Positions 1 through 7,109 of a DNA stretch of 22,437 nt are shown here, one piece after another. Source of the DNA: an uncultured Duganella sp. (GTDB lineage Bacteria > Pseudomonadota > Gammaproteobacteria > Burkholderiales > Burkholderiaceae); contig CAMLSG010000071.1 in the NCBI GenBank assembly GCA_946482635.1, positions 1-22,437 on the forward strand, written 5' to 3'. The notes under the pieces were generated by a model. The model was not told the DNA's origin. It saw only the letters and a program-made list of their open reading frames with translations, and did no database searches. Each line of letters begins with the position of its first letter. Within the stretch, counting starts at the first letter, position 1. A program made the translations under genes and the position numbers.

Positions 1-2
1 GC

Positions 3-77
3 CTGAGCGATATCGAGACTTATGGCGTCCACGTCACCGATGCGCATGTCCGAATCACCGATGACGCAATTCGGTAA
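3..77 (+). CDS. C-terminal end of an unrecognised protein (partial)
   Basis: The frame starting at base 3 is open from the window edge and gives about 24 residues (beginning LSDIETYGVHV, ending DDAIR) before a TAA stop. The rest of the gene lies outside the window. The other two forward frames are closed within the first 65 bases, so this is the only candidate coding frame here. No family can be assigned from so short a tail. It sits in the same lower-G+C edge as the next two small genes. Confidence 0.4.
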   Translation: MSDIETYGVHVTDAHVRITDDAIR

Positions 78-142
78 AGGCTTAGAGGCTTGCACTCGCT
101 CGGGGCGACATTTACTCAGGTGATAAGGAAATCGCCTTTTAT

Positions 143-436
143 GTGGCGCGCTGGTTCTCTGAGCTGAAAAGCGAGATTGAACTGTTGGTGGCCCTGACTC
201 CGGGGACAACGAATGGAGGCTATATTACCTTCGCATTCCGCTACGGCCTGCAAAAGCTGCGGCTCGTTGAACCCGCCAATATTTGGATTGACTGGGCGCC
301 CATCGCGCTCCCCATTACGCCCAATGAAGCAAACACCTCGCATTCTGAAGCACAGGATCGCGCGCTGCAGATCGCAGAATTCATCCTGGCGGAAGATAAG
401 GCGATTAGCGAGTACGTGCGAGAGTTCACTGGGTGA
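143..436 (+). CDS. small hypothetical protein (97 aa), possibly 5'-truncated
   Basis: I do not recognise this family. The protein is 97 residues, acidic toward the C-terminus, with no signal peptide or membrane segment; a hydrophobic/aromatic middle (WIDWAPIALPI) suggests a small folded cytoplasmic domain. The only conventional start is GTG at 143, with AAGGA at 125-129 as a distant ribosome site (13 nt). The frame stays open upstream to a TAG at 83-85 and reads protein-like (GDIYSGDKEIAFY) without an ATG, GTG or TTG, so the true N-terminus may be lost or may begin at a rare codon. It ends just before the next gene, with which it is probably co-transcribed. A small immunity-type or DUF protein is possible but unproven. 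Confidence 0.5.
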   Translation: MARWFSELKSEIELLVALTPGTTNGGYITFAFRYGLQKLRLVEPANIWIDWAPIALPITPNEANTSHSEAQDRALQIAEFILAEDKAISEYVREFTG

Positions 437-462
437 GGAAGTCTGAAAAGTGGAGCAAGAGT

Positions 463-954
463 ATGTTTGGATTGTTTAACAAGAAGCACGGCATCGTGGA
501 GCAGCCCGTTCAAAGGTCCTCCGAAGCACATGGGGCACCTGATCAGGACTATCTTGAGGGGCTAAGCCAAGTCACTTCAGATAGCGCGAAGTTCTGGTTC
601 GATATGGCCCATGATCTTGGAACGCTGCCCGAATCCGGGAAGATGGATATACGTCCCAATGGTCGTTTAGCTGCTGCAGCTGTCGCAATAGAAAGAGCAG
701 CAGCACTCGACCCGAACCACATTGCCATTTGGGGAGAGCGGCTCTTGATCCAGAGGTATTTGGCACATGGACTGTCTGCTTTTGAGAACGCGCTTTCGGC
801 GGCAAATCAACCAGATGCAGCGCATTCAGAACGTACGCGCTTGGCGCTCAATCAGTTCAGGCGAACGCTTGACGATGCCCTGTTGTTATTTCCCGATGAC
901 GAGTGGTTCCGCGATCAGCGTCTTTGTGCCTATGAGGACTTCGGTTGGAGCTAG
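463..954 (+). CDS. hypothetical helical protein, MFGLFNKK N-terminus (163 aa)
   Basis: Unrecognised soluble protein. ATG at 463 is preferred over an in-frame GTG at 433 because GGAG at 452-455 lies 7 nt upstream and the sequence then begins MFGLFNKK, a common start for small cytoplasmic proteins. The middle (roughly residues 65-115) is Ala/Leu-rich, with a stretch like a TPR helix pair (AIERAAALDPNHIAIWGERL), and the C-terminal third is helical and acidic. There are no membrane segments or catalytic motifs. G+C is visibly lower than in the genes to the right. It follows the preceding small gene in the same orientation, and both may be accessory cargo. Confidence 0.6.
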   Translation: MFGLFNKKHGIVEQPVQRSSEAHGAPDQDYLEGLSQVTSDSAKFWFDMAHDLGTLPESGKMDIRPNGRLAAAAVAIERAAALDPNHIAIWGERLLIQRYLAHGLSAFENALSAANQPDAAHSERTRLALNQFRRTLDDALLLFPDDEWFRDQRLCAYEDFGWS

Positions 955-1050
955 TGCCGGCACTTGCCTTTGTGGCCGAAGATTTCAACTGTTCGCCGCC
1001 GTTGAATGCTGCTAAAGTCATCATTTAGTTGACGTCCGGGAGAAATACAA

Positions 1051-2013
1051 TTGAAGTATTATCTGCTCCTTCTCGCCGCAATCGTGCATGTTAGTGTTGG
1101 CGCGGCCGAACCAACATACACCTTCATAGAGGGCAAAGTGCCGGAGGATGTGCAGCCGGACGGGAATTCGATCGTGTTCGAGGGGCCCAAGGAGATCCTG
1201 GTCATCGACACCGGCCGCCATCCCGAGCACACCGACAAGATCATCGCCGTGGCAAGGGCACGCAACAAGCCGATCACCGCCATCATCAACACGCACTGGC
1301 ACCTGGACCATGCGACCGGCAATGCGCGCATCCGTGCCGCGTATCCAGGCGCGAAGCTTTACACGAGTACGGCCGTAGAGGGCGCGTTGAAAGGCTTCCT
1401 GATCCGGAATGTCGAAAAAGCGAAGGCAAGGCTGGAAGATCCATCCGTGCCTGAACCACGCAAGGCCGATACGCGGCTGTACCTGAACGCCATCAACGAT
1501 CCCGCCAACCTCATTCCTGACCAGCCGGTTAAAGGAACGATGTCGGTCAAGCTGGGCGAGCGCGAGCTGCAACTGCACCTGGCAAAGTTCGCGGCCACGG
1601 AGGGCGATGTCTGGGTTCACGACCCGGCCAGCAAAACCGTGTTTGTTGGAGACCTGGTGGTGGTGCCGTTGCCGTTCTTTGATACGGGCTGTGCCGAAGG
1701 CTGGCGCCAGGCGCTGGCCGAAATCGACAAGCTGGATTTCCAGACCCTGGTGCCGGGTCACGGCTTGCCGATGGACCATGCGATGTTCTCCAGCTACCGC
1801 AGTGCATTCGATGCGTTTACTGCTTGCGCCGAAAGCACTCAGCCCACGGCAAGCTGTGTCGCAATCTGGATGCAGAAAGGAGCGTCCTTCGTGGCCATGC
1901 ATCCGGACCCCAAGTACTCCGAGCCTGCACTGGCTTATTATGTCGACCAAGTGCTGCGCGTGCCCGCAAAGCGCGCTGAATACTGTGGCAAGCCTAATGA
2001 AGCCGCTCGATGA
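1051..2013 (+). CDS. exported metallo-beta-lactamase-fold hydrolase, incomplete metal site
   Basis: A 320-residue MBL-fold protein. TTG at 1051 is chosen because GGGAG at 1038-1042 is 8 nt upstream and it gives a complete signal peptide (residues 1-18, cleavage near VGA/AEP), so the protein acts in the periplasm. The core motif is HxHxDH: H82, H84, D86, H87. The later ligands D201 (FVGDL) and H237 (PGHG) are also present. In the position of the usual third His (HTxGD), the sequence reads AATEGD, with Ala182. The site that normally completes metal 1 is therefore altered, although the downstream GD is intact. The substrate is unknown; resistance to beta-lactams should not be assumed. It is convergent with the next gene, with 5 bp between the stops. 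Confidence 0.82.
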   Translation: MKYYLLLLAAIVHVSVGAAEPTYTFIEGKVPEDVQPDGNSIVFEGPKEILVIDTGRHPEHTDKIIAVARARNKPITAIINTHWHLDHATGNARIRAAYPGAKLYTSTAVEGALKGFLIRNVEKAKARLEDPSVPEPRKADTRLYLNAINDPANLIPDQPVKGTMSVKLGERELQLHLAKFAATEGDVWVHDPASKTVFVGDLVVVPLPFFDTGCAEGWRQALAEIDKLDFQTLVPGHGLPMDHAMFSSYRSAFDAFTACAESTQPTASCVAIWMQKGASFVAMHPDPKYSEPALAYYVDQVLRVPAKRAEYCGKPNEAAR

Positions 2014-2018
2014 ACGAA

Positions 2019-2747
2019 TCAAAGCGACCACGGTGTGTGCAAAACCCGGAATCGGTATGCTGTCCAATCGAAGTTAGTCAAGCAGCAAATCTTCCTGGCG
2101 GCGGTAACGCTGCCGCCGGTCCGGTGAGAGCATTTCCCTGTCGGTAGCTGCCACGGCACGGGAATCTGGCTGGTGGCGGGCTTGCGTTGTGATCGGGGGG
2201 ACGCGGGGAAGGCGTGAATGGCTGGCCGGTGCGGACGCTGCGACGGCGGCAGTACGGTCGAAAATGCTGTTGGCGTCTGGGCGGGCTGCGGAGATGCAGG
2301 CATTGGCGCCGAGGCAGCGCGCAAGACCGGCATCCTGTCTAGCTCGCGGCGGAGGACATCGGCGCGCTTCCAGTTGTTTTCGTGAGGGAGTAGCAGCGCC
2401 ACCTCTGCCCAGGCGCTGCGCGAGATGCCTTTGCAGCGGCAGATGAACGCATGCGGCGAGACCGATTCGCCTTGATGCATGATGGAATCGCCAATGACTT
2501 CGGCATACGCGAAGCCAGTGCTGTTCCAGGCACGCAACTGTGTGCCTTCTGGCAGGAATAAGGATTTCCACTGATAGCCGCGGTGGCGGATTTGGGGCGC
2601 TTTGTTGAGCTCGCCGCGGGCAAGCCATTCTTCGATTGCCAATGCGGCCAGTTCGCCGGCGCTCGCCTCGGTGGGATGAGCATCGACGTATTGCAATAGG
2701 CGGCATAAGGTGATGGCAGGTAACGCCAGAGTGACTATGTCTTTCAT
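2019..2747 (-). CDS. RAMA-like domain protein (242 aa), 3' end possibly frameshifted
   Basis: The start at 2747 is set by GGAGGA about 7 nt upstream and gives MKDIVTLALP; a frame extending to 2879 only adds translated repeat DNA. Residues 1-45 form a helical segment (LCRLLQYVDAHP, ELAALAIEEWLA). Residues 58-131 (YQWKSLFLPEGTQLR, then VIGDSIMHQG, then WAEVALLLP) resemble the RAMA fold, found in restriction/methylation-associated and other DNA-linked proteins; this is by eye only. The remainder is Pro/Ala/Ser-rich and then oddly rich in Cys and Trp. Another frame ending at 2074 gives a more natural charged C-terminus (PDRRQRYRRQEDLLLD), suggesting an indel between about 2130 and 2360. Its upstream region carries an inverted 10-bp repeat array, consistent with but not proof of autoregulation. 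Confidence 0.6.
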   Translation of the reverse strand: MKDIVTLALPAITLCRLLQYVDAHPTEASAGELAALAIEEWLARGELNKAPQIRHRGYQWKSLFLPEGTQLRAWNSTGFAYAEVIGDSIMHQGESVSPHAFICRCKGISRSAWAEVALLLPHENNWKRADVLRRELDRMPVLRAASAPMPASPQPAQTPTAFSTVLPPSQRPHRPAIHAFPASPRSQRKPATSQIPVPWQLPTGKCSHRTGGSVTAARKICCLTNFDWTAYRFRVLHTPWSL

Positions 2748-2760
2748 GCTGTTTTCCTCC

Positions 2761-2872
2761 GCTGTTTTGCGCTGAATCGCGCTGTTTTCCGCTGCTTTTG
2801 TCTTGGATGGCCGCGAGCAGAGGAAGTTCCAGAAAAAGCAGCGGAAAACAGCGAGAAACAGCGGAAAACAGC
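2761..2872. repeat. two inverted arrays of 10-bp repeats (GCTGTTTTCC units)
   Basis: On the plus strand, 2761-2800 is four consecutive 10-bp units: GCTGTTTTGC, GCTGAATCGC, GCTGTTTTCC, GCTGCTTTTG. On the minus strand, 2872 down to 2833 is GCTGTTTTCC, GCTGTTTCTC, GCTGTTTTCC, GCTGCTTTTT. The inner parts form a perfect 20-bp inverted repeat (2780-2799 against 2834-2853) around a 34-bp centre. One further unit, GCTGTTTTCC, is at 2748-2757 and overlaps the ribosome site of the minus-strand gene. The 10-bp period places each copy on the same DNA face. There is no U-tract, so it does not look like a terminator; an operator or an mRNA hairpin is likelier. Confidence 0.8.
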
Positions 2873-2910
2873 GGGTCATTTCAGCGTAAACGCCATAGGT
2901 AACCGGATCG

Positions 2911-3771
2911 CTAGGCCAGACGCATCAGGGCCGCGCCTGCAGCAATGGCCGCAATGGCGAGCGCGCGCTTGCTGCCTATGCGTTCGGACAGGAAGAATTT
3001 GGCGATCAGCGCTGCGAATAGGATCGAGGTTTCGCGCAGGGCTGCGACTGCCGCCAGCGGAGCGACCGTCATCGCCCACAGTGCGAGGCCGTATGCGCCG
3101 AGTGTTCCGGCGCCGCCAAGGATGGCGACTTTCCAGTATTGTCTTGCGTAGTCGTTCAGCTCGCGTGGGCAGCGGAGGAGGCACCAGGCCAGCAGGCCGA
3201 TGGCGCTTAGCACGTGCAGCCACATGACGTAAGCGGCTGGTGCGGCCGAAGCGCGGGCGCCGAGGCCGTCGATCAGCGTGTAGGTTGCGATTACCAATGC
3301 GTTCAGCAAGGCGTAGGAGGTTGCCCGGCTGCGAGAACCGCCGTCAGCATTGGCAGTCGCACCGGATCGTGTGGCGAACCAGAGGCCGAAAACTCCGCCG
3401 CTGATGCAGGTGATGGCGGCGTACTGTGCGACACTCAGATGCTCGCCCAGCAGCGGCACGCTGGAAACGGCGACGAGCAGCGGCGCGCTGCCGCGCATCA
3501 GCGGGTAGGCGTGGCTCATGTCGCCGTGGCGGTAGGCTGCGGCGAGCAAGCCGTAATAAGCGTAGTGGATGACGGTGGAGGCCAGCGCGTAAGGCCAGCT
3601 TGCGGCAGCGGGTTGCGTGAGGAAGGGCAACAGCGGCAGCGAAATCAGGCCTGCGCCGCTGGCCACCAGCACGCTGCTCAGGAATGGATCGCGGCCTTTC
3701 TTGACCAGCGCATTCCAGCCGGCGTGCAGCAGTGCGCCGCACAGGACGATGGCGACGACCGAGGGTGCCAT
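2911..3771 (-). CDS. EamA/DMT-family inner-membrane transporter
   Basis: A 286-residue, very hydrophobic protein with about ten membrane segments in two related halves (roughly residues 4-132 and 150-284), the layout of the EamA drug/metabolite transporter superfamily. Typical family stretches include HAGWNALVKKG near the N-terminus, MRGSAPLLVAVSSVPLLGEHLS at the end of the first half and LRETSILFAALIAKFFLSERI in the second. The substrate cannot be predicted. The start ATG at 3771 overlaps the TGA of the upstream solute-binding gene by one base (TGATG), so the two are probably translationally coupled. The 163 bp after its stop hold the 10-bp repeat array. Confidence 0.9.
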   Translation of the reverse strand: MAPSVVAIVLCGALLHAGWNALVKKGRDPFLSSVLVASGAGLISLPLLPFLTQPAAASWPYALASTVIHYAYYGLLAAAYRHGDMSHAYPLMRGSAPLLVAVSSVPLLGEHLSVAQYAAITCISGGVFGLWFATRSGATANADGGSRSRATSYALLNALVIATYTLIDGLGARASAAPAAYVMWLHVLSAIGLLAWCLLRCPRELNDYARQYWKVAILGGAGTLGAYGLALWAMTVAPLAAVAALRETSILFAALIAKFFLSERIGSKRALAIAAIAAGAALMRLA

Positions 3772-4595
3772 CAGCGGGGGCGCACGCTTTCGGCCAGGAT
3801 TTCCGGACGGTGGTAGCGCTGGAAACCTTCCATCACCACGTTCGATTTGGCAGCCCGTTCCAGCAATTCAAGCAACACGGCGCGGTCATCCGGATTCAAG
3901 GAAGAGCGCGAGACATAGACGCCGGTTTGCTGCCACGGCAGCTCGGGAATAGCCTCCATGCGCAACCGATCCAGCATGCCGTTCACGCGCGTTTCGCGAT
4001 TGATGGCACCCGCAAGAATGGTTGGCCCCATGATCGTGATGTCCACCGCGCCAACATACAGCAGTCGCGCGACGGCACTCGGATCGACTTCGATGAACAG
4101 CCGTCCCTGGCGCGCCAGTTCCCTCACGATGGCCTGGTAAGCATCACCATAGTCGTAACCGCGGACGATTGCCACCCGCAGGTCGCGCCGGTCCAGCAGG
4201 TCCTGGGCATTGGTGATCTGCGGACGCTGGCTTTGCAGCGAGATCAGAACGGCGCGATGGCCCACCATCGGCACGAAGATGCCATGGACGTCGCGCGCCG
4301 GGGTGCGGGTAGCCGGCAGCAACAGGTCGGCTTTGCCGGATTCGAACAATAGCTCCTGGCGGGCGCGGGGCACCGAAGTAAAGGTGAAATGGCAGCCGGC
4401 ACGCGGACCCAGGCTGCGGAATATCTCCGGGTAGATTCCGTTGAAGGTCCCGTTGCCGACGATGACGCTGACGCCCGTGGAGGACACGGGCACCACGATG
4501 TCGCGCGAGCAGTCGGCATGCGAAGGCATGGCCGCCACCGCCAGCGGCAGGGCGGCGAGCAACTGGCGGAAGAGGCTGTGCACGCGTCCGGTCAT
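3771..4595 (-). CDS. periplasmic solute-binding protein, family 3 type
   Basis: A 274-residue secreted protein with a signal peptide of about 27 residues (Arg in the n-region, LLAALPLAVAA core, cleavage after SHA). The mature part has the two-lobed bacterial extracellular solute-binding family 3 pattern: GIYPEIF early, a KADLLLPATRT segment, a hinge at LRVAIVRGYDYGD and GAVDITIMGP in the second lobe. Such proteins bind amino acids or similar small ligands, or act as sensors. No ABC permease or ATPase gene is nearby; the neighbours are single-component transporters, so this is an orphan binding protein. It starts 6 nt after the stop of the MFS gene and overlaps the EamA gene by one base. Confidence 0.8.
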   Translation of the reverse strand: MTGRVHSLFRQLLAALPLAVAAMPSHADCSRDIVVPVSSTGVSVIVGNGTFNGIYPEIFRSLGPRAGCHFTFTSVPRARQELLFESGKADLLLPATRTPARDVHGIFVPMVGHRAVLISLQSQRPQITNAQDLLDRRDLRVAIVRGYDYGDAYQAIVRELARQGRLFIEVDPSAVARLLYVGAVDITIMGPTILAGAINRETRVNGMLDRLRMEAIPELPWQQTGVYVSRSSLNPDDRAVLLELLERAAKSNVVMEGFQRYHRPEILAESVRPR

Positions 4596-4601
4596 ACGAG
4601 G

Positions 4602-5846
4602 TTATGCGCCCGTTTCCGTGGTCGCCGTGGCGGCCATATGGTGCTGGCGGAAGTAGCGCCGCGCCACGTAAATGCCGACCGCCTGCATCGCTGCGCAAAG
4701 GAAGAAAGTGCTGCCGATGCGCCAGTCGCTTGGCGGCAGGTGGCTGACCGTGCCCAGGATGGCGCCGCCCAGCAGCGGCATGATCACCGTGCCAAGGCTG
4801 CTGATCGACTGCAAGGAGCCCATCAACTCGCCCTGTTCGTTGGCCGGCGTCGCTTTCGACACGATGCCCTGCAATGCGGGACCGGCAGCGAAGGCGAGCA
4901 GGTTGCACAGGATGAAGACGTACATCATCCAGCCTTGCGTGGCCAGGCCGTACAGCATGTAGGTAATGGCGCCCGAGGTCAGGCCCAGCAGCGACAGGCG
5001 TACTTCGCCGAACTTGCGGATCAGGACGCCGAGCAGGCCGGCCTGCACCACGGCCGCCGTCAGGCCAACGCAAAAGAGTGCCGCGCCGTTTTCCGCCGGG
5101 CTCCAGCCGAAGCGGAAGTGAGTGTAAAGCACCCAGGTTGACTGCAGCATCATCTGCGCGCCGGTGACCAGGGCAAAGGTGATGACGAGGCCGCGGATAT
5201 CCTGGCGCCGGGCCAGCTTGGCCAGGGAGTTGAAGGGATTGACCGACACCAGCTTGAATTTGGTGCGCTGCGCTTCCGGCAGCGATTCCGGCACGAAGAA
5301 ATAGCCGTAGATGAAGTTGGCGAAAGACAGCGCTGCCGCGACGTAGAACGGCAGGTGCAGGTTGACGTCGCCCAGCAGGCCGCCCAGCATCGGGCCGCAG
5401 ATGAAGCCCAGGCCGAACGTCGCGCCGATCTTGCCAAAGCTCTTGGCGCGGTCTTCGTGGGTCGAGATGTCGGAGGCATAGGCCGAGGCGACAGACATGC
5501 TGGCCGAGGACATGCCGCCGATCACGCGGCCGATGAACAGGCAGGCGAGGTTGGGCGCCCAGGCGGTGGTCAGGAAGTTGATGCCCATGCCGGCCATGGA
5601 ATACAGCAGCACGGGGCGGCGTCCGACGCGGTCGCTGATCGCGCCCAGCATCGGCATGAAGATGAACTGCAGCAGGCCGAAGGTGGCGCCCAGGATGCCG
5701 TACCACAGCGCATGCAGTTCGCGGTCCTGCACATATTGGCCGACCAGGATCGGCAGCACCGGCACGATGATCCCGATACCCAGCATGTCGATGAAGATGC
5801 TGACCAGGACGAAGTTCAGGTTGGCTTTCGATTTAATGCCGCTCAT
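4602..5846 (-). CDS. TCR/Tet-like MFS efflux transporter
   Basis: A 414-residue major facilitator protein with about twelve membrane segments. The first segment has the Tet-type FIDMLGIGIIVPVLP signature (residues 18-32), and the loop between segments 2 and 3 carries MFS motif A, GAISDRVGRRPVL (68-80). It is predicted to export small molecules by proton antiport; the substrate is unknown and tetracycline is only one option. The start at 5846 is chosen over an in-frame ATG at 5861 because it makes a 4-base ATGA overlap with the stop of the HD gene, indicating coupling. The solute-binding gene follows after 6 nt. Confidence 0.88.
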   Translation of the reverse strand: MSGIKSKANLNFVLVSIFIDMLGIGIIVPVLPILVGQYVQDRELHALWYGILGATFGLLQFIFMPMLGAISDRVGRRPVLLYSMAGMGINFLTTAWAPNLACLFIGRVIGGMSSASMSVASAYASDISTHEDRAKSFGKIGATFGLGFICGPMLGGLLGDVNLHLPFYVAAALSFANFIYGYFFVPESLPEAQRTKFKLVSVNPFNSLAKLARRQDIRGLVITFALVTGAQMMLQSTWVLYTHFRFGWSPAENGAALFCVGLTAAVVQAGLLGVLIRKFGEVRLSLLGLTSGAITYMLYGLATQGWMMYVFILCNLLAFAAGPALQGIVSKATPANEQGELMGSLQSISSLGTVIMPLLGGAILGTVSHLPPSDWRIGSTFFLCAAMQAVGIYVARRYFRQHHMAATATTETGA

Positions 5847-6493
5847 GCCGCCACCGCCCATTCTGCGACAAAGCTGTCGCGGAAGGCCAGCAGCTCGTGC
5901 AGGCGCTGCTCGCCCAGCGCGCGCCCGGCAGCGGTCTGCATGGTGCCGGGCAGGGTGGCCAGCTTCACTTCGATGTGGTCCAGCGAATAGGCCTTGTCGT
6001 TGCGTTCGCGATTGACGGCCAGCGGATCGTCAGGGTGCGCCAGTGCGGTGCCCATGCGGCCCGCGATATAGAACATGCGCGCCAGGCCGACGGCGCCCAG
6101 CGCGTCCAGGCGGTCGGCATCCTGCACGATGCACGCTTCCAGCGTGGTGGGCTGCAGCGCGGCGGAAAAGCTGTGCGTTTCGATGGCGTGGGCGACGGCG
6201 TCCAGCCGGTCGGCCGGGAAGCCTGCGGCGGCCAGTTCGGTGCGCGCCAGCGCTGCTGCCTGGCGCGAAGCGAGGTGGCGTTCGGGGTGGTTTTTCGGCA
6301 GGTTGACCAGGTCGTGCAGGTAGCAGGCTGCCATCACGACCAGGCGGTCGGCTTCGGGATGCTGTTCCAACAACAGGTTGGCATTACGCCACACCCGGTG
6401 CAAATGATTGGTGTCGTGGGCGCCGTCGTCGCCCGCCGCCGCGCTGGCCAGCGCGACCAGTCGCGGCTGCCAAGTGCTCAGAGTGATATCCAT
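5843..6493 (-). CDS. HD-domain phosphohydrolase, YedJ-like
   Basis: A 216-residue soluble protein with the HD metal-site set: H30 in DTNHLHRVW, the H60-D61 doublet in CYLHDLVNLPK, and the later Asp in QDADRLDALGA (D125/D127). The length and motif spacing match the YedJ group of HD phosphohydrolases. The physiological substrate is not established; nucleotides or phosphate esters are likely. It is the first gene of the minus-strand run and overlaps the MFS gene by 4 bases. AAGG stands about 6 nt before the ATG. The 145-bp gap to cheW must hold divergent promoters, but I could not place them with confidence. Confidence 0.88.
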   Translation of the reverse strand: MDITLSTWQPRLVALASAAAGDDGAHDTNHLHRVWRNANLLLEQHPEADRLVVMAACYLHDLVNLPKNHPERHLASRQAAALARTELAAAGFPADRLDAVAHAIETHSFSAALQPTTLEACIVQDADRLDALGAVGLARMFYIAGRMGTALAHPDDPLAVNRERNDKAYSLDHIEVKLATLPGTMQTAAGRALGEQRLHELLAFRDSFVAEWAVAA

Positions 6494-6638
6494 AAAACCT
6501 TGATTCCGTTTTTAGCTGCGCAATTGTGCCATGTATTTATCGCAAGCTTGTATGTTTCTCTAGAGCAAAATTGTTGATGATTATTTTATTGGTCTACGGT
6601 AACATTATGCTGTCATCGTTCATAAGTGAAAAATTATC
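6494..6638. other. A+T-rich divergent intergenic region
   Basis: This gap separates the divergent HD-hydrolase and cheW genes and is clearly richer in A+T than its flanks. It should hold both promoters. I see no sigma-28 (FliA-type) consensus in front of cheW and no well-spaced sigma-70 pair. The cheW start is preceded by GTGAAAAATTATC without a clear ribosome site. No small gene or hairpin stands out. Confidence 0.5.
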
Positions 6639-7109
6639 ATGACTACAACTACCAGCCAAGCTGCCGAGTTCCTGGCCTTTACCCTGGGGCAGGAAGAATA
6701 CGGCATCGACATCCAGAAGGTCAGCGAGATTCGCAGCTACGAGAACCCGACCCGCATCGCCAGCGCGCCGGACTACGTGAAAGGCGTGATCAACCTGCGC
6801 GGCCTGATCGTGCCGATCATCGACATGCGCGTGCGCTTCCAGCTTGGCGAGCCGACCTACGGCCCGTTCACTGTGGTCATCATCCTGCACATCGGCACCC
6901 GTACCGTGGGGATCGTGGTGGATGCGGTGTCCGATGTCACGACCTTGCAGCCGGAGCAGATCAAGCCCGCGCCTGATATCGGCGGTTCGATGGACACTGA
7001 ATACATCACCGGCCTGGGCACCATCGAAGACCGCATGCTGATCCTGGTCGACATTGAACGCTTGATGTCTTCTGCCGACATGGGCCTGATCGAGAAGATG
7101 GCGGCATGA
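6639..7109 (+). CDS. cheW: chemotaxis coupling protein CheW
   Basis: A 156-residue CheW. It links methyl-accepting chemoreceptors to the CheA kinase at the cytoplasmic face of the membrane. The CheW fold occupies the whole length: [21 protein letters not shown] at the start, the signature [13 protein letters not shown] at about residues 52-64, [11 protein letters not shown] around 88-98, and [18 protein letters not shown] near the end. The stop overlaps the start of the receptor gene by 4 bases (ATGA), so the two are co-translated and probably function as partners. No cheA, cheY, cheR or cheB is in the window, so this is an accessory receptor-coupling pair. Confidence 0.95.
   Translation: MTTTTSQAAEFLAFTLGQEEYGIDIQKVSEIRSYENPTRIASAPDYVKGVINLRGLIVPIIDMRVRFQLGEPTYGPFTVVIILHIGTRTVGIVVDAVSDVTTLQPEQIKPAPDIGGSMDTEYITGLGTIEDRMLILVDIERLMSSADMGLIEKMAA

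Noticed and set aside
1002..1030. TTGAAT/TTTAGT promoter for the MBL gene
   Set aside because: The -10 match is weak and the inferred start would fall on the ribosome site.
2780..2853. The 20-bp inverted repeat as a rho-independent terminator of the EamA gene
   Set aside because: The loop is 34 nt and no T-tract follows the second arm in the minus direction; the arms belong to a 10-bp tandem array.
2748..2879. Upstream extension of the RAMA-like gene to the ATG at 2879
   Set aside because: It would only translate the repeat array, while the ATG at 2747 has a strong GGAGGA ribosome site.
4144..5706. Long open frame on the minus strand in another frame of the MFS/binding-protein genes
   Set aside because: Low-complexity Arg/Pro/His-rich product, typical of a shadow frame in high-G+C DNA; the overlapping frames encode clear families.
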